A DNA stretch of 64,000 nucleotides from Pictodentalium vernedei (GCA_031216915.1 CM062297.1:833729337-833793336), one strand, 5' to 3'. Counted from the stretch's first letter, positions 1 through 12,265 are shown. A program made the numbers and translations. Notes: a model not told the origin generated them from the letters alone.

Positions 1-1440
1 GATAGCTCTCATCTAGAAGCCTCCCCAAATAAGCATGCCAGGTTTCAAAGCAATCCGATCATAAATGTGCCCTGTAGGGTGTACAAAAGGGAAATATTGT
101 GATCTGACTAGACTAAATTCTAAGAACGTTGGCCGTGGCAACATTTTTTGACAGAAATGGAAGAAAATCGATAGCTCCCATCTAGAGGTCACTGTAAATA
201 AGCATACCAGGTTTCAAAGCAATCTAATCATAAATGTGCCCTGTAGGGTGAGCCAAAGGGAAATATTGTGGTCTGACTAAACTAAGTTCTAAGAATGTTG
301 GCTGTGGCAACATTTTTTGATGGAAATTGAAGAAAATCTATAGCTTCCATCTAGAGGTCACCCCAAACAAGCATGCCAGGTTTCAAAGCAATCCGATCAT
401 AAATGGACCCTGTAGGGTGTGCCAAAGAGAAATATTGAGTCTTCTGACTAAACTAAGTTCTAAGAACGTTGGCCGCGGCAACATTTTTTGACAGAAATTG
501 AAGAAAATCGATAGCTCCCATCTAAAGGTCTCCCCAAACAAGCATACCAGATTTCAAAGCAATCTGATCATAAATGGGCCCTGTAGGGTGTGCCAAAGGG
601 AAATATTGTGGTTTGACTAAACTAAGTTCTATGAACGTTGGCCGTGGCTACATTTTTTGCCGGAAATTGAAGAAAATCGATAGCTCCCATCTAGAGGTGA
701 CCCTAAATAAGCATACCAGGTTTCAAAGCAATCAAATCATAAATGTGCCCTGTAGGGTGTGCCAAAGGGAAATATTGTGGTTTGACTAAACTAAGTTCTA
801 AGAACGTTGGCCGCGGCAACATTTTTTGACGGAAATTGAAGAAAATCGATAGCTCCCATCTAGAGGTCACCCCAAACAAGCATGCCAGGTTTCAAAGCAA
901 TCCGATCATAAATGTACCCTGTAGGGTGTGCCAAAGGGAAATATTGAGTCTTCTGACTAAACTAAGTTCTAAGAACGTTGGCCGCGGCAACATTTTTTGA
1001 CAGAAATTGACGAAAATCGATAGCTCCCATCTAGAGGTCTCCCCAAACAAGCATACCAGGTTTCAAAGCAATCTGATCATAAATGTGCCCTGTAGGGTGT
1101 GCCAAAGGGAAATATTGAGGTCTGACTAAACTAAGTTCTACAAACGTTGGCCGTGGCAACATTTTTTGCCGGAAATTGAAGAAAATCGATAGCTCCCATC
1201 TAGAGGTCACCCTAAATAAGCATACCAGGTTTCAAAGCAATCAAATCATAAATGTGCCCTGTAGGGTGTGCCAAAGGGAAATATTGTGGTTTGACTAAAC
1301 TAAGTTCTAAGAACGTTGGCCGCGGCAACATTTTTTGACGGAAATTGAAGAAAATCGATAGCTCCCATCTAGAGGTCACCCCAAACAAGCATACCAAGTT
1401 TCAAAGTAATCTGATCATAAATGCGATCTGTGAGGTGTGC
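1..1440 (+). repeat. 169-bp tandem repeat, about 8.5 units
   Basis: The motif GATAGCTCCCATCTAGAGG recurs near 1, 170, 340, 509, 679, 848, 1019, 1188 and 1357, giving a period of about 169 bp. Units differ by a few substitutions each. Units around 509-848 and 1019-1188 share variants, which suggests a higher-order duplication of about 510 bp (three units). No coding role is seen. Confidence 0.95.
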
Positions 1441-1452
1441 CAAAGGAAATTG

Positions 1453-1525
1453 TGGACGTACGTACTAACGTACTAACATACTAACGTACGTACGTACGTA
1501 CGTGTACGTACGTACGTACGTACGC
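1453..1525. repeat. (ACGT)n microsatellite
   Basis: A self-complementary ACGT tetranucleotide tract, interrupted by ACTA variants, lies between the last 169-bp unit and the terminal hairpin of the element. Every stretch is its own reverse complement, so the tract can form cruciforms. Confidence 0.9.
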
Positions 1526-1674
1526 CGACGGACGAGAAGTGATGGCAATAGCTCAGCTTGACTTTGTCAAGTTGAGCTAAAAATGGAGGTGTTCCCTGGC
1601 AGTGATTCGAGTCATTTTGTGATGCACAAGAAGCGATGCCATTCACAACAAACAGTGAAATCCAATGATTCTAC

Positions 1675-1927
1675 CAGGCCTGAAAATAAGCAGTCTGACA
1701 TTTGCAGAATGAGGTCCCCAGAGGGTGAATTTGATAATGCTATCCCATACAGTGGGGCAATTCATCTTCTGGATACCTCTTTCTGTTCAGTTTTGAGACC
1801 CTGATTCAGAATGAGGTTCACAGAGGGTAAATTTAGGAATGCTACCCTGCTGTGCAGGGTAGCATCCCTAAATTCACCCTCTGGGGACCTCATTTTGCAG
1901 ATGACAGTCTGCTTATTTTCTGGCTTG
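1675..1927 (+). mobile_element. 253-bp foldback MITE, hAT-like
   Basis: The long imperfect inverted ends start CAGGCCTGAAAATAAGC and finish as the reverse complement of CAAGCCAGAAAATAAGC. They are flanked by 8-bp direct repeats GATTCTAC (1667-1674) and GATCCTAC (1928-1935), one mismatch apart. A second copy of exactly the same length lies at 20361-20613. The 8-bp target duplication and the CA-start point to hAT-type mobilisation. There is no coding capacity. Confidence 0.75.
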
Positions 1928-1935
1928 GATCCTAC

Positions 1936-2939
1936 ATAAAACAATTATATAGGTCTTAAGGTAAGCAATCCTTCCTTCCACAGGAAGTGAATGAAGGTGG
2001 AAGGAAAAGGTGACTTTCCACTAAGATGAGGGCTGCACAAGAGGACACATGTCCTCCACCTCAGGGGCCTGACATCTTGCCCCAAGAAAGCCCTGAGGAT
2101 TTAGGCTTCTTGCTAGGGGAACTCCTAATATATCTGTAGGTGTAAAGAGAGCACCTAGCCATGGACTTTGCAAAACCTTATACAAAACCTGAAGGTTGAA
2201 ACAAAAGTAGGTCCTGATAGCCTTGTAAAGCACATTGTGAACCTGGCAGTCTGCCCGTCAAATAGTTGTGCAGAGGTAAAAAAGTACAGCCAAACAATGG
2301 CAGTTGTTGCTTGAGCAATGATAGGTTGGCATTAGTAACCTGATCTTCGCACAACAGGACCAGGTGTTTGAATGGAAAAATCATTTGAACATGGATCAGG
2401 TATATGATATATCAGAGGACCAGATAGCCATGTTGAGGTTGCTTAAATTCTTCATCAGATGAGCAATAGCCTAGGCTAATAGTGCAAATGAATCATAGAT
2501 CTTCCTCTGAAAAATGCACAAGGCATTGAACAGAATTCACAACAGATGACCACAGCATCAGTCAGCATAGTCTTACCTCTGTCTAGGCAAAAATGGACCG
2601 GAAATCCTACGAAGATCGCTAAAATTCCTGCATCAAAAGCATAATAGCCTTGCCTAAAAGTGAGTAGTAGAGATTAAATTCTCTCTGGCAAACATGTGAT
2701 GGTGAACGTAATTCAGAGCCATCAAGCATAAAATGCAACAAAGTATTGATGTAGCTGATGCAATTCATCCTCTCTGTACTCCCCGTCAAAAGGAAATGGG
2801 TGTATCTTGATGATCTAGGATACCCTTATCTGTGATACAGTAGTTTAGGTACACTGCAGAGCTTCTGTAATGGATGTCCATTACCAGGGACATGTATGGA
2901 TCATATAATGTGATGCCAACATGTCGAACGATTGGAAAA
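1936..2939. other. no recognised gene or repeat
   Basis: AT-rich sequence with only short open frames on both strands. Nothing in it resembles a known protein or RNA. Confidence 0.6.
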
Positions 2940-3480
2940 CAATGCATAGCCACACAGTGCGGATGATCTTTGTCCTGGAATGTGTGTTAAAATGTATCTG
3001 GTTGCAAACATATTAAATGATATTGCAGCACACAACCAGAACAATATCAGCTGTGACTAGAGAGCCTTAGGCTCAACCCGGTAATGCATTGGATATCGCT
3101 ATTTCAATTCTGTGGAATGTGGAGCAAAGTAGAATAAGGGTCTGAAACACTGCTCAAATATAATACTCCTTTGGAAGACCCTACTCCTGAAAAGTGTGCT
3201 TCAATGCACCATGATGCATTCAGTATATACTGAAACCAGATCATGTTGACAGAACAGTGTCATATGTGACCAGAGAGCTCTAGGCTTGGCACAAGCGCAC
3301 ACTAAGGGCTGTCTCATATAAGTATGGTCCAAAAAAGATCCGTATCCAAACAGTGCAGAAAATCTTACTCCTGGAATATGTGCTTGAGTAGATCTGGATT
3401 CATACATATTAACTTATACCGCAGCATGTCAGCAGGATGGCCTCAGTTTTGATCTGAGAACCTCCAGGCTTGATTCAATT
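2940..3480. repeat. degenerate ~175-215 bp tandem repeat, three units
   Basis: Three diverged blocks share an order of motifs: CAGTGCGG/CAGTGCAG, then CTCCTGGAATRTGTG, then a GCAGCA segment, then GAGAGCYYTAGGCTYG near 3058, 3272 and 3447. Spacing varies between about 175 and 215 bp. This looks like an old satellite or the core of a decayed element. Confidence 0.5.
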
Positions 3481-3928
3481 GTGCACTTAGGTTTGCAGGA
3501 GATGGGAATCAGTAGCCTGTAGAGATCCTGTAATAGAAGAAGCTGTAATGACTACATTACATACATGTAAGGTAATAAGTAAACATGTAAACATTGTGAT
3601 CTGTAATACAAGAAAGCCAACAGACACAAAGACTCTCACCCAACAGGATCGAGAAAAAAGACAAGACTTCATTGAAAGCCAACAGACGTTTGAGAAGAAT
3701 CCACATTAAATGCCACTGGGATATAGACTGCATGTGGATAAGGGCATCATGTAGGTGTTCTTGGCCTACTATCCATCAGTACACTGCACTGTAAATAGTA
3801 TAATGCTCAACTCCACTGCAAAATAGAATGTTATAAAAGTATCAATACAATATTAATAATAACTGAGAGATGAGTGATTTGTTTTGATGAAAACATCTAT
3901 CAGTAAAAAGCAGTTCAGGCTCCAATTA

Positions 3929-6186
3929 CAGTGGAACCCTGTTAATTGAATAGCCACTTGCCAATGAAAATTATTCAATTAACAGGGATTGTGTCACTTT
4001 CCTGTATTCTAGAGAGCTCCATGAGCTCTGTCAAATGAGATGTAATCGATTAAATGCCTGTATTGGATGTACTGAGGCCAAATAGGTCTGTAAACAAGAG
4101 GCCCCACGGGGCCTGAAGCGCTCATCTTGTACAGAACACAATTTAAATAGAGTCCAAGAATGAGTCTACATTAAGCAAGCCATCTCCATAGGCTACACTG
4201 TCAATCCTTGAGTCCCTCAGGAGTGACAAAAATAATCTGGGCATCATGCCTTTTCTTCAGTTGATCATAAGTAAAATGTAGAGCTCCCCTATGAAGCCCC
4301 TTGATACAACCTATGTGGATTAATCTTAGTACCTCTAGAGGGTACTGAATACAAAATTTTTAATTCTTCAGCAAAATGGCCAATTCCGGCTCCCACAGAG
4401 AGCCCAAATATTAACCCAGTCTCTTGATTTGAACACAGTTAAATTTGACTTCCCTAGAGATGTTGTGTACCAAATATGAAAGCATTCTGACTGTTGGATC
4501 TGAAGAAGAGAAATTGTAAAGAAATTTCTTCGAATTGCACTAAGTTCAAATTTGGGCTACCATAGCGAGCCCAAATATTAACCTATGGATCCAATTTGAA
4601 CAAACTTGAATCTGACACCCCTAGAGATGTTGTATACCAAATGTGAAAGCATTCTGACAAGTGAATCTGAAGAAGAATATTTTTGAAGAAATTCCCTCAT
4701 ATTGTACTAAGTTAAATTTCATGTCCCCATATGGAGCCCAAATATTGACCTAGGCACTCAAACTGAACAACCTTGAATCTGACCCCCATAGAGATGTTGT
4801 GTACTAAATATAAAAGCATTCCGACTGGTGAATCTGAAGAAGAAGATTTTTAAAGAAATTTCCTCATATTGCATTAAGTAAAAATTTCGGCTACCATAGT
4901 GAGCCCAAATATATACCTAGGGATCTGATTTGAACAAACTTGAATCTGACCCCCATAGAGATGTTGCATACCAAATATCAAAGCATTCTGACTGATGGAT
5001 CTGAAGAAGAAGATTTTTTTAAATTACCCTCCATATTGAATAAAGATGAAATTTGGGCTTCCATAGGAAGCCCAAATATTAACCTAGGGACTTGGGTTGA
5101 ACAATCTTGAATCTGACCCTCATAACAATGATGTATACTAAATATTAAAAGATTCTGACTGGTGGTTCTGAAGAAGAAGATTTTTAAAGAATATTCCCCA
5201 TATTACCCTATGTTAAAACTTCGGGCTCCTGTAGAGAGCCCAAATATGAACCAATGAGCTTTATTTCAACAAACTTTTATCTGACCCCCCTATGAATGCT
5301 GTATACCAAATATCAAAAGATTCTGATGATTGGTTCTGGAGAAAAGATTTTTTAAAATTTTTGCAAATATGCTGACTCAGCATTTTTTCGATGCCCATTA
5401 CAGAACACCCTAACACAACCGATGGCAATTTTTTTTACCATTCAATTCTACTGGTCATAAGGATACTTCATACCAAATAAAAGCTCTCTGTTCCGTGGGG
5501 TTTGGGAAATATGGGCGTTTGAAAATATTTCTATTTTTAGCTCCCAGGGTTCCCATGGCGATGCATGAATTTTTTTTTTTTGCATGGGTCAAGTACTTAT
5601 GACCCAATACTACCACAAACCAAATTTGGTTCATACCGGACCATCGGTTCAGAAAATAGAAATTTTGGGCGGGGCCAAAAATCTTACCCCTCCTATTACA
5701 AAGCCAAATATTACATCACGAACTGGTTCTTGAGAAGAAGATTTTAAAAATATTTTGGAGCATTTTCCCCCACTCCCTCCCTATGGGGCTGGGCATGCTG
5801 AGTTGAACAAAAATGAAATGGCCCTTTGGGACCATCACTCACACAAACTTTCACTTGAATTGGCCCAGTGGCTTTGGAGAAGAAGACCAAAACATGGTGT
5901 TGACGAACTATGGACGACGGACGACAGACGGCGGACGGAGAGCGATGAGATTAGCTCAGTTTGACTTTGTCAAGATGAGCTAACAAAGGAAAACTGAGGA
6001 GAGTCAGGGTAATTTCTTGACAGGTTATAAGATTTTTTATTCAATTAACAGTTTTCTTTATAACCTATATTCAATTAACAGGTCAAATTTGTACTGGAGG
6101 TATGGTAAATGGTTTTGTGTTGGGAAATTATATTCAATTAACAGGGTTATTCAGTTGAGAGATATCCAATTCAGTGGGCTCCACTG
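3929..6186 (+). mobile_element. pogo-like MITE (TA target) split by a HINE insertion
   Basis: The left end begins TA-CAGTGGAACCCTGTTAATTG. The right end is the inverted match ...GTGGGCTCCACTG-TA at 6181-6188, flanked by TA on both sides. Characteristic inner motifs are repeated ATTCAATTAACAG and an AGCTCTGTCAAA(C/T) palindromic segment. The element is interrupted at about 4094-5983 by a HINE. Without the insertion it would be about 370 bp. Related copies lie at 20127-20819, 28530-28854 and 31327-31390. The TIR start and TA target fit pogo/Tigger-type Tc1-mariner MITEs. Confidence 0.75.
4094..5983 (+). mobile_element. HINE/Pearl-like Helentron-type element, complete, nested
   Basis: The 5' end ACAAGAGGCCCCACGGGGCC forms a short hairpin (GGCCCC/GGGGCC) and is followed by GCTCATCTTG. 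The 3' end has CAAGATGAGC, its exact inverse complement, then TAA, plus a small hairpin just inside it. These are the subterminal inverted repeats and 3' hairpin expected of Helentron-type elements. Between them are about five degenerate ~167-bp units (marker GAGCCCAAATATTAAC), then a unique 3' module (about 5340-5940) also present at about 9590-10240. It is inserted in a pogo-like MITE. Confidence 0.7.
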
Positions 6187-6236
6187 TACTTTACAAGGAA
6201 AACTGAATGGATGGAGTGCAGTGGGAATTTATACTA

Positions 6237-9200
6237 ACAAGAGGCCCCAAGGGGCCTGAGGGCGCTCACCTGACATGGTAGCCTAAATTTATATCAACCC
6301 AGAGAATTGATTTCAACAAGTTGCATCTGCTCCTCCTAAGAAAAGCTTATACCAAATATTCAAAGATTCTGACCAGTGGATCTAAAAAAAGAAAGATTTT
6401 TAAAGAATATTCCTCATATTGAACTAAGTTATAATTCAGGCTCCCACAGGGAGCCCATATATGAACCCAGGGACTTGGCTTTAACAAACTTGAATCTCAC
6501 CCCCCTAAGGATGCTGCACACCAAATATCAAAACATTCCGACTGCTGGATCTGAAGAAGAAGATTTTTAAAGAAAAGTCCTCATTTTGAACTAAGTTACA
6601 ATTCGAGCTCCCACAGTGAGTCCAAATATGGACCTAGGGACATGGCTTGAACAAACTTGAATCTCACCCCCTAAGGATGCTGCATACCAAATATCAAAAC
6701 ATTCCGACTGCTGGATCTGAAGAAGATTTTTAAAGAAAATTCCTAATTTTGAACTAAGTTATAATTCGGGCTACCACAGTGAGCCCAAATATGAACCCAG
6801 GGACTTGGCTTGAACAAACTTGAATCTCACCCCCCTAAGCATGGTGCATACCCAATATCAGAAGATTCTGCCTGCTGGATCTTGAGAAGAAGATTTTCAA
6901 AGAAATTTGCCTGAAATGCACTAAGTTCAAATTTGGGCTCCTATTCTGAGCCCAAATATAAACCCAGGGGGCCGATTTGAACAAACTTGAATCAGATCCA
7001 CCCCACAATGTTGCATACCAAATATCAAAAGATTCTGCCTGCTGGATCTGGAGAAGAAGATTTTTTAAGAAATTTGCCTAAATGCACTAAGTTCGAAATC
7101 GGGCTCCTATACTGAGCCCAAATATGAACCCAGGGGGCCGATTTGAACAAACTTGAATCAGATCCACCCCACAATGTTGCATACCAAATATCAAAAGATT
7201 CTGCCTGCTGGATCTGGAGAAGAAGATTTTTTAAGAAATTTGCCTGAAATGCACTAAGTTCGAAATCGGGCTCCTATACTGAGCCCAAATATTAACCCAG
7301 TGGGCCGATTTGAACAATCTTGAATCAGATCCACCCCACAATGTTGCTTACCAAATATGAAAAGATTCTGCTTGCTGGATCTGGAGAAGAAGATTTTTTA
7401 CAGAAATTTGCCTGAAATGCACCAAGTTCGAATTCAGGCTTCTATAGTAAGCCCAAATATGAATCCAGGGGGCCGATTTGAACAAACTTGAATCAGATCT
7501 ACCCCGCAACGTTGCATACCAAATATCAAAAGATTCTGCCTGCTGGATCTGGAGAAGAAGATTTTTGAAGAAATTTGCCTGAAATGCACTAAATTCGAAT
7601 TCGAGCTCCTATAGTGAGCCCAAATATGAATCTAGTGAGCCGATTTGAACAAACTTGAATCAGATCCACCCCACAATGTTGCATACCAAATATCAAAAGA
7701 TTCTGCCTGCTGGATCTGGAGAAGATTTTCAAAGAAATTTGCCTGAAATGCAGTAAGTTAAAATTTGGGCTCCTATACGGAGCCCAAATATAAACCCAGG
7801 GGGCCGATTTGAACAAACTTGAATCAGATCCACCCCACAATGTTGCTTACCAAATATGAAAAGATTCTGAAGCTGGATCTGGAGAAGAAGATTTTTTAAG
7901 AAATTTGCCTGAAATGCACTAAGTTCGAATTCGAGCTTCTATAGTGAGCCCAAATATGAATCTAGGAAGCCGATTTGAACAAACTTGAATCAGATCCACC
8001 CCACAATGTTGCATACCAAATATCAAAAGATTCTGCCTGCTGGATCTGGAGAAGAAGATTTTTGAAGAAATTTGCCCGAAATGCACTAAGTCCGAATTCA
8101 GGCTTCTATATTAAGCCCAAATATGAATCCAGGGGGCTGATTTGTACAAACTTGAATCAGATCCACCCCGCAATGTTGCATACCAAATATCAAAAGATTC
8201 TGCCTGCTGGATCTGGAGAAAAAGATTTTTGAAGAAATTTGCCCGAAATGCACTAAGTTTGAATTCGAGCTTCTATAGTGAGCCCAAATATGAATCCAGG
8301 GGGCCGATTTGAACAAACTTGAATCAGATCCACCCCGCAATGTTGCATACCAAATATCAAAAGATTCTGCCTGCTGGATCTGGAGAAGATGATTTTTTAA
8401 GAAATTTGCCTGAAATGCACTAAGTTCGAATTCGAGCTTCTATAGTAAGCCCAAATATGAATCTAGGGAGCCGATTTGAACAAATTTGCATCAGATCCAT
8501 CCCACAATGTTGCCTACCAAATATCAAACGATTCTGCCTGCTGGATCTGGAGAAGAAAATTTTTTAAGAAATTTGCCTGAAATGCACTAAGTTCGAATTG
8601 GAGCTTCTATAGTGAGCCCAAATATGAATCTAGGAAGCCGATTTGAACAAACTTGAATCAGATCCACCCCACAATGTTGCATACCAAATATCAAAAGATT
8701 CTGCCTGCTGGATCTGGAGAAGAAGATTTTTTAATAAATTTGTTTGAAATGCACTAAGTTCAAATTTGGGCTCCTATACTGAGCCCAAATATAAACCCAG
8801 GGGGCCGATTTGAACAAACTTGAATCAGATCCACCCCACAATGTTGCTTACCAAATATGAAAAGATTCTGCCTGCTGGATCTGGAGAAGAAGATTTTTTA
8901 AGAAATTTGCATGAAATGCACTAAGTTCAAATTCGAGCTTCTATAGTGAGCCCAGATATGAATCTAGGAAGCCGATTTGAACAAACTTGAATCAGATCCA
9001 CCCCACAATGTTGCATACCAAATATCAAAAGATTCTGCCTGCTGGATCTGGAGAAGAAGATTTTGAAGAAATTTGCCTAAATGCACTAAGTTCGAAATCG
9101 GGCTCCTATACTGAGCCCAAATATGAATCTAGGGAGCCGATTTGAACAAACTTGAATCAGATCCACCCTACAATGTTGCATACCAAATATCAAAAGATTC

Positions 9201-10269
9201 TGCCTGCTGGATCTGGAGAAGATTTTCAAAGAAATTTGCCTGAAATGCAGTAAGTTCAAATTTGGGCTCCTATACTGAGCCCAAATATAAACCCAGGGGG
9301 CCGATTTGAACAAACTTGAATCAGATCCACCCCACAATGTTGCATACCAAATATCAAAAGATTCTGCCTGCTGGATCTGGAGAAAAAGATTTTTTAAGAA
9401 ATTTGCCTGAAATGCACTAAGTTCGAAATCGGGCTCCTATACTGAGCCCAAATATGAATCCAGGGGGCCGATTTGAACAAACTTGAATCAGATCCACCCT
9501 ACAATGTTGCATACCAAATATCAAAAGATTCTGCCTGCTGGATCTGGAGAAGAAGATTTTTTAATGTTTTTCCCATTGCCTACAGTGTTAAAAAGTGCTG
9601 ACTCAGCACTTTTTCAAAGTCCCGAAACTGTACCCTATGATAAAACCGAAGGCAATTTTTTTTTTACCAATCCTTTCTGTTGGTCCTAAGGAAGCTGCAC
9701 ACCAAATAAAAATTCTCAGTGCCGTGCAGTTTTGGAGATATGGGCGTTTTAAATTTTTTCTATTTTTAGCTCCTGCAGTTCCCACGGGGCTGCGGGAAAA
9801 TTTTTTTTGCATAAATCAAGTACTCATGACCCAATAAGCCCTCACATAAAATTTGGTTCAAATCAGCCTCTCGGTTTGGAAAATAGAAATTTTGGGTGGG
9901 GCAAAAAATTTTGCCCCTCCCATAACGACGCCAAGTATAGCCCCACAAACTTCTCTTGAACAAATCTGAGTCTACACCTCAAAAGGAAGCTGCACACCAA
10001 ATATCAAGTCCCTGCTACTGCTGGTTCATGAGAAGAAGATTTACAAAGATTTTGGTGCCCCTTGGGGGCGTGGCACCACCCAGAAGGAGGGGCAACTTCA
10101 TTTGAACAAATCTGAATTGGCATTAGGTAATAAACATTTAGCCAACATTTGAATAAAATTGGGCTAGTGGTTTAGGAGGAGAAGTCGATAATGTAAAGTT
10201 AACGCCGGACGGACGCCGGACAGAAAGTGATTAGTAAAGCTCCCCTTGAGCTTCGCTCAGGTGAACTAA
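6237..10269 (+). mobile_element. HINE/Pearl-like Helentron-type element with expanded core
   Basis: The 5' end ACAAGAGGCCCCAAGGGGCC and following GCTCACCTGA pair with TCAGGTGAACTAA at the 3' end. A 3' hairpin (TGAGC, TTC, GCTCA) lies at about 10248-10260. The core is a long tandem array (6290-9560). The 3' module (about 9590-10240) matches the one in the element at 4094-5983. The element begins only about 50 bp after the pogo-like MITE that hosts the previous HINE. Confidence 0.75.
6290..9560 (+). repeat. ~167-bp tandem array, about 19 units
   Basis: Marker GAGCCCAAATATGAA/TAAACC recurs roughly every 167 bp from 6452 to 9450. A second marker, ATTCTGCCTGCTGGATCTGG, is nearly invariant from about 6990 onward. 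Early units (before about 6950) are more diverged and read ATTCCGACTGCTGG. The later units are homogenised, which fits recent expansion of an inner subset. Open frames over the array are a by-product of the repeat. Confidence 0.95.
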
Positions 10270-10704
10270 AAATTAATAGTATCTACCATTGCCTACAAAC
10301 CAATATAATACATTGTATAGAGTAGCCTTTAGACCAGTAGAAGCTTTCCAAAGAAGAACCTGAAGGCTTTGGTATAACAGTTATGATGTAAAGGATTTTC
10401 ACAGTTAGAAAAAGCATAGAATGATAAGCCCTATAAAAATCCTCCCTACAATATATGTGATAGAGAGAAATAGATATACATGTATATTTAATGATACTAG
10501 TTGAAGCTAACTATTGTATGTAAACATCGTAGCCCAATAATTAACAAGACAGAATTCTCTTGAAAATTTGCAAGATACACAACAAGAAATTTTCAAGGAT
10601 AGATATAAAGAGGGCAATGATAGGCAAATGCTAAAAAAGGATATACAAAAGTAATTATGTAACCAGTGGCCAAAGATTGAGTACCTAAACACCCAAAACT
10701 GCCC
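10270..10704. other. no recognised gene or repeat
   Basis: AT-rich sequence between a HINE and a TTAA-flanked MITE. Nothing supported. Confidence 0.6.
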
Positions 10705-10952
10705 TTAACTCCTTACATGTTGCTGGTGGACATTCCTGCCAAGGACATGATTTCTCTTGCCACCATAATAATTATAATTTGAGCAATTGTAGTCCAATTT
10801 TCTCCCAGTAAATTGAATGTATTTTATCATCAATGATATCTTGGGTTAAATTCATGGGAATTTTTCATCAAATCTAGTCATGGCTGCTTCAGAGCAGCCA
10901 TGACTAGATATGATGAAAATATCTTTAAAATACTCAGCGGGTTAAGAGTTAA
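10705..10952. mobile_element. TTAA-flanked foldback MITE (CTCCTT family), copy 1
   Basis: It starts TTAACTCCTTACATG and ends CGGGTTAAGAGTTAA, so both ends carry TTAA and imperfect inverted ends. The centre is a strong hairpin (TCTAGTCATGGCTGC...GCAGCCATGACTAGA, about 10874-10910). The TTAA target fits piggyBac-type mobilisation. Other copies lie at 24904-25150, 26002-26263 and, in part, 27374-27432. Confidence 0.7.
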
Positions 10953-11963
10953 TCATAAATAAAAGAGATAAATGCCCAAAATAAAAAAATATTGGGTCAT
11001 GAAGCAAAATAGTGCATTGAAAAGACAATCAGCAGAAGTATCCATTGGAATAAGAAGTATACCATTCAAGTAAACTCAAACTGGTGAAACGGTTATTTTC
11101 AAAAATACAACTGTGATCCTGACAGAAAAACACAGATGGAAAAATATTGCTGGGTTATATCAATAATTTCCCCCAAAATTATTCGTAGAGAGATTGAAAA
11201 AAGACTATAGGCTCCAAAGAAAGCTATGCCATAGGATTACATCAAAAATGGGTGACAATTTGTAACTTTCTTTCAGTTTCAACTGCAGGGGTGATAATCT
11301 TAAAAGGATACAGGATTTTGCACTAAGCTGTATTGTCCCCTGATCATTCCGGTTTGACCAATTTTTTATGTTTTGACCTTTTTGGTCTTTCTAGGATTAT
11401 ATCCCTGGGGGACTTCCAATCTATCGCATTTTTCCATATTTGCATTGTGGATGTAATTGTGTCGGTGTTGTGGTAAGGAAAGAAATATTAGCAAACATTG
11501 TTTCAAAAATTTACACTCGGATTCGCTGTTAGGCCAGGATTTTTCAGGGCATCATCAAAAAAATTATAATTCATACTAAATATTGCATCCTGTTAGCTAA
11601 TTTTCTCCACACCACATTGTTGACTTATTCTTTTTATTTGGCAAGCTTTTACAGCCTTCCTCATCTTATTTGGCAAGTTTTCATGTGGTTAAAGAAGGCA
11701 GTATAAAAGTTTGCCAAATAAAAAGAACAAGTTAAAATTGTCATTACATAATTCCTACATTATAATTATAAATTTGTATGGCACCATTCATGTCCTGTAT
11801 TAAGTTAAGCAGCGATACAGATAACTGACCTTTCCTAAAGGTGTCATTCTGTTGTGACATAATACATGTTCAGATTTAGACTATAAGCAGACCTGGCATT
11901 TTCAGGAGAGCAATTTGTTCGCTCGCCTACTGCTCGCCTTAAACAAATTGAGGAAGGCCAAAA
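10953..11963. other. unannotated spacer with one foldback
   Basis: No gene is recognised. The only structure seen is a foldback at 11621-11734. DIRS copy A follows directly. Confidence 0.6.
11621..11734. repeat. foldback with ~40-bp inverted arms
   Basis: The left arm (contains TTCTTTTTATTTGGCAAGC) and the right arm (contains GTTTGCCAAATAAAAAGAA) are inverted complements over about 40 bp. A third short copy of ATTTGGCAAG lies between them. It looks like a small MITE; no target duplication was established. Confidence 0.6.
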
Positions 11964-12191
11964 GTTAAAAAATTTATAGTAATTTATATATTTTTTATAC
12001 TTACCAATGACCCAGACATAGCTGGTGCTAACTCTTAAAATATAGGGCCAAACAGAAATTTTGCCCCCCAATCCCCAAAATTTGCATCTAAAACTAAAGA
12101 AAACATGTCCTGAATGGCCCTCCACACTTCACCTCTACTGCGCATGCGCAGTGTCAAGGACGTTCTGAAATTGGCGCCATTATTCATTCTT
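11964..12191 (-). repeat. DIRS copy A left inverted terminal repeat
   Basis: It matches the reverse complement of 18722-18925 from ACCAATGACCCAGAC inwards to GGCGCCATTATTCATTCTT. The outermost ~39 bp (starting GTTAAAAAATTTATAG) is specific to the left end, as DIRS termini often are. Confidence 0.9.
12137..12152. promoter_or_regulatory. 16-bp palindrome with NRF-1-like core
   Basis: ACTGCGCATGCGCAGT is a perfect palindrome in the left terminal repeat and contains the NRF-1 consensus TGCGCATGCGCA. The same site recurs in other DIRS copies here. A promoter role is an inference. Confidence 0.45.
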
Positions 12192-12265
12192 ATAACCAGT
12201 GCCTGGTAAGCGCTATATACTCAGTGGGGAGATAAGAGTTCCCAACTCCTGGGAGGGCCATCCCC

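Larger units (their letters stand above)
1..1580 (+). mobile_element. 3' part of a HINE/Pearl-like (Helentron-type) element
   Basis: This is the right-hand part of a non-autonomous Helentron-type element whose left end lies outside the window. It consists of a tandem array, an ACGT-rich stretch, a GACGGACG-type tail and a terminal hairpin (CTTGAC, TTT, GTCAAG near 1558-1571), followed by GAGCTAA. The same tail ends the elements at 4094-5983 and 6237-10269. The internal repeat unit is unrelated to theirs. Assignment to Helentron/HINE rests on the paired subterminal motifs and the tandem core. A different mollusc-specific non-autonomous family is possible. Confidence 0.6.

Noticed and set aside
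6290-9560. Regular repeats reminiscent of a CRISPR array
   Set aside because: Units are ~167 bp contiguous tandem repeats with no short repeat/spacer pattern, inside a transposon in a eukaryotic setting.
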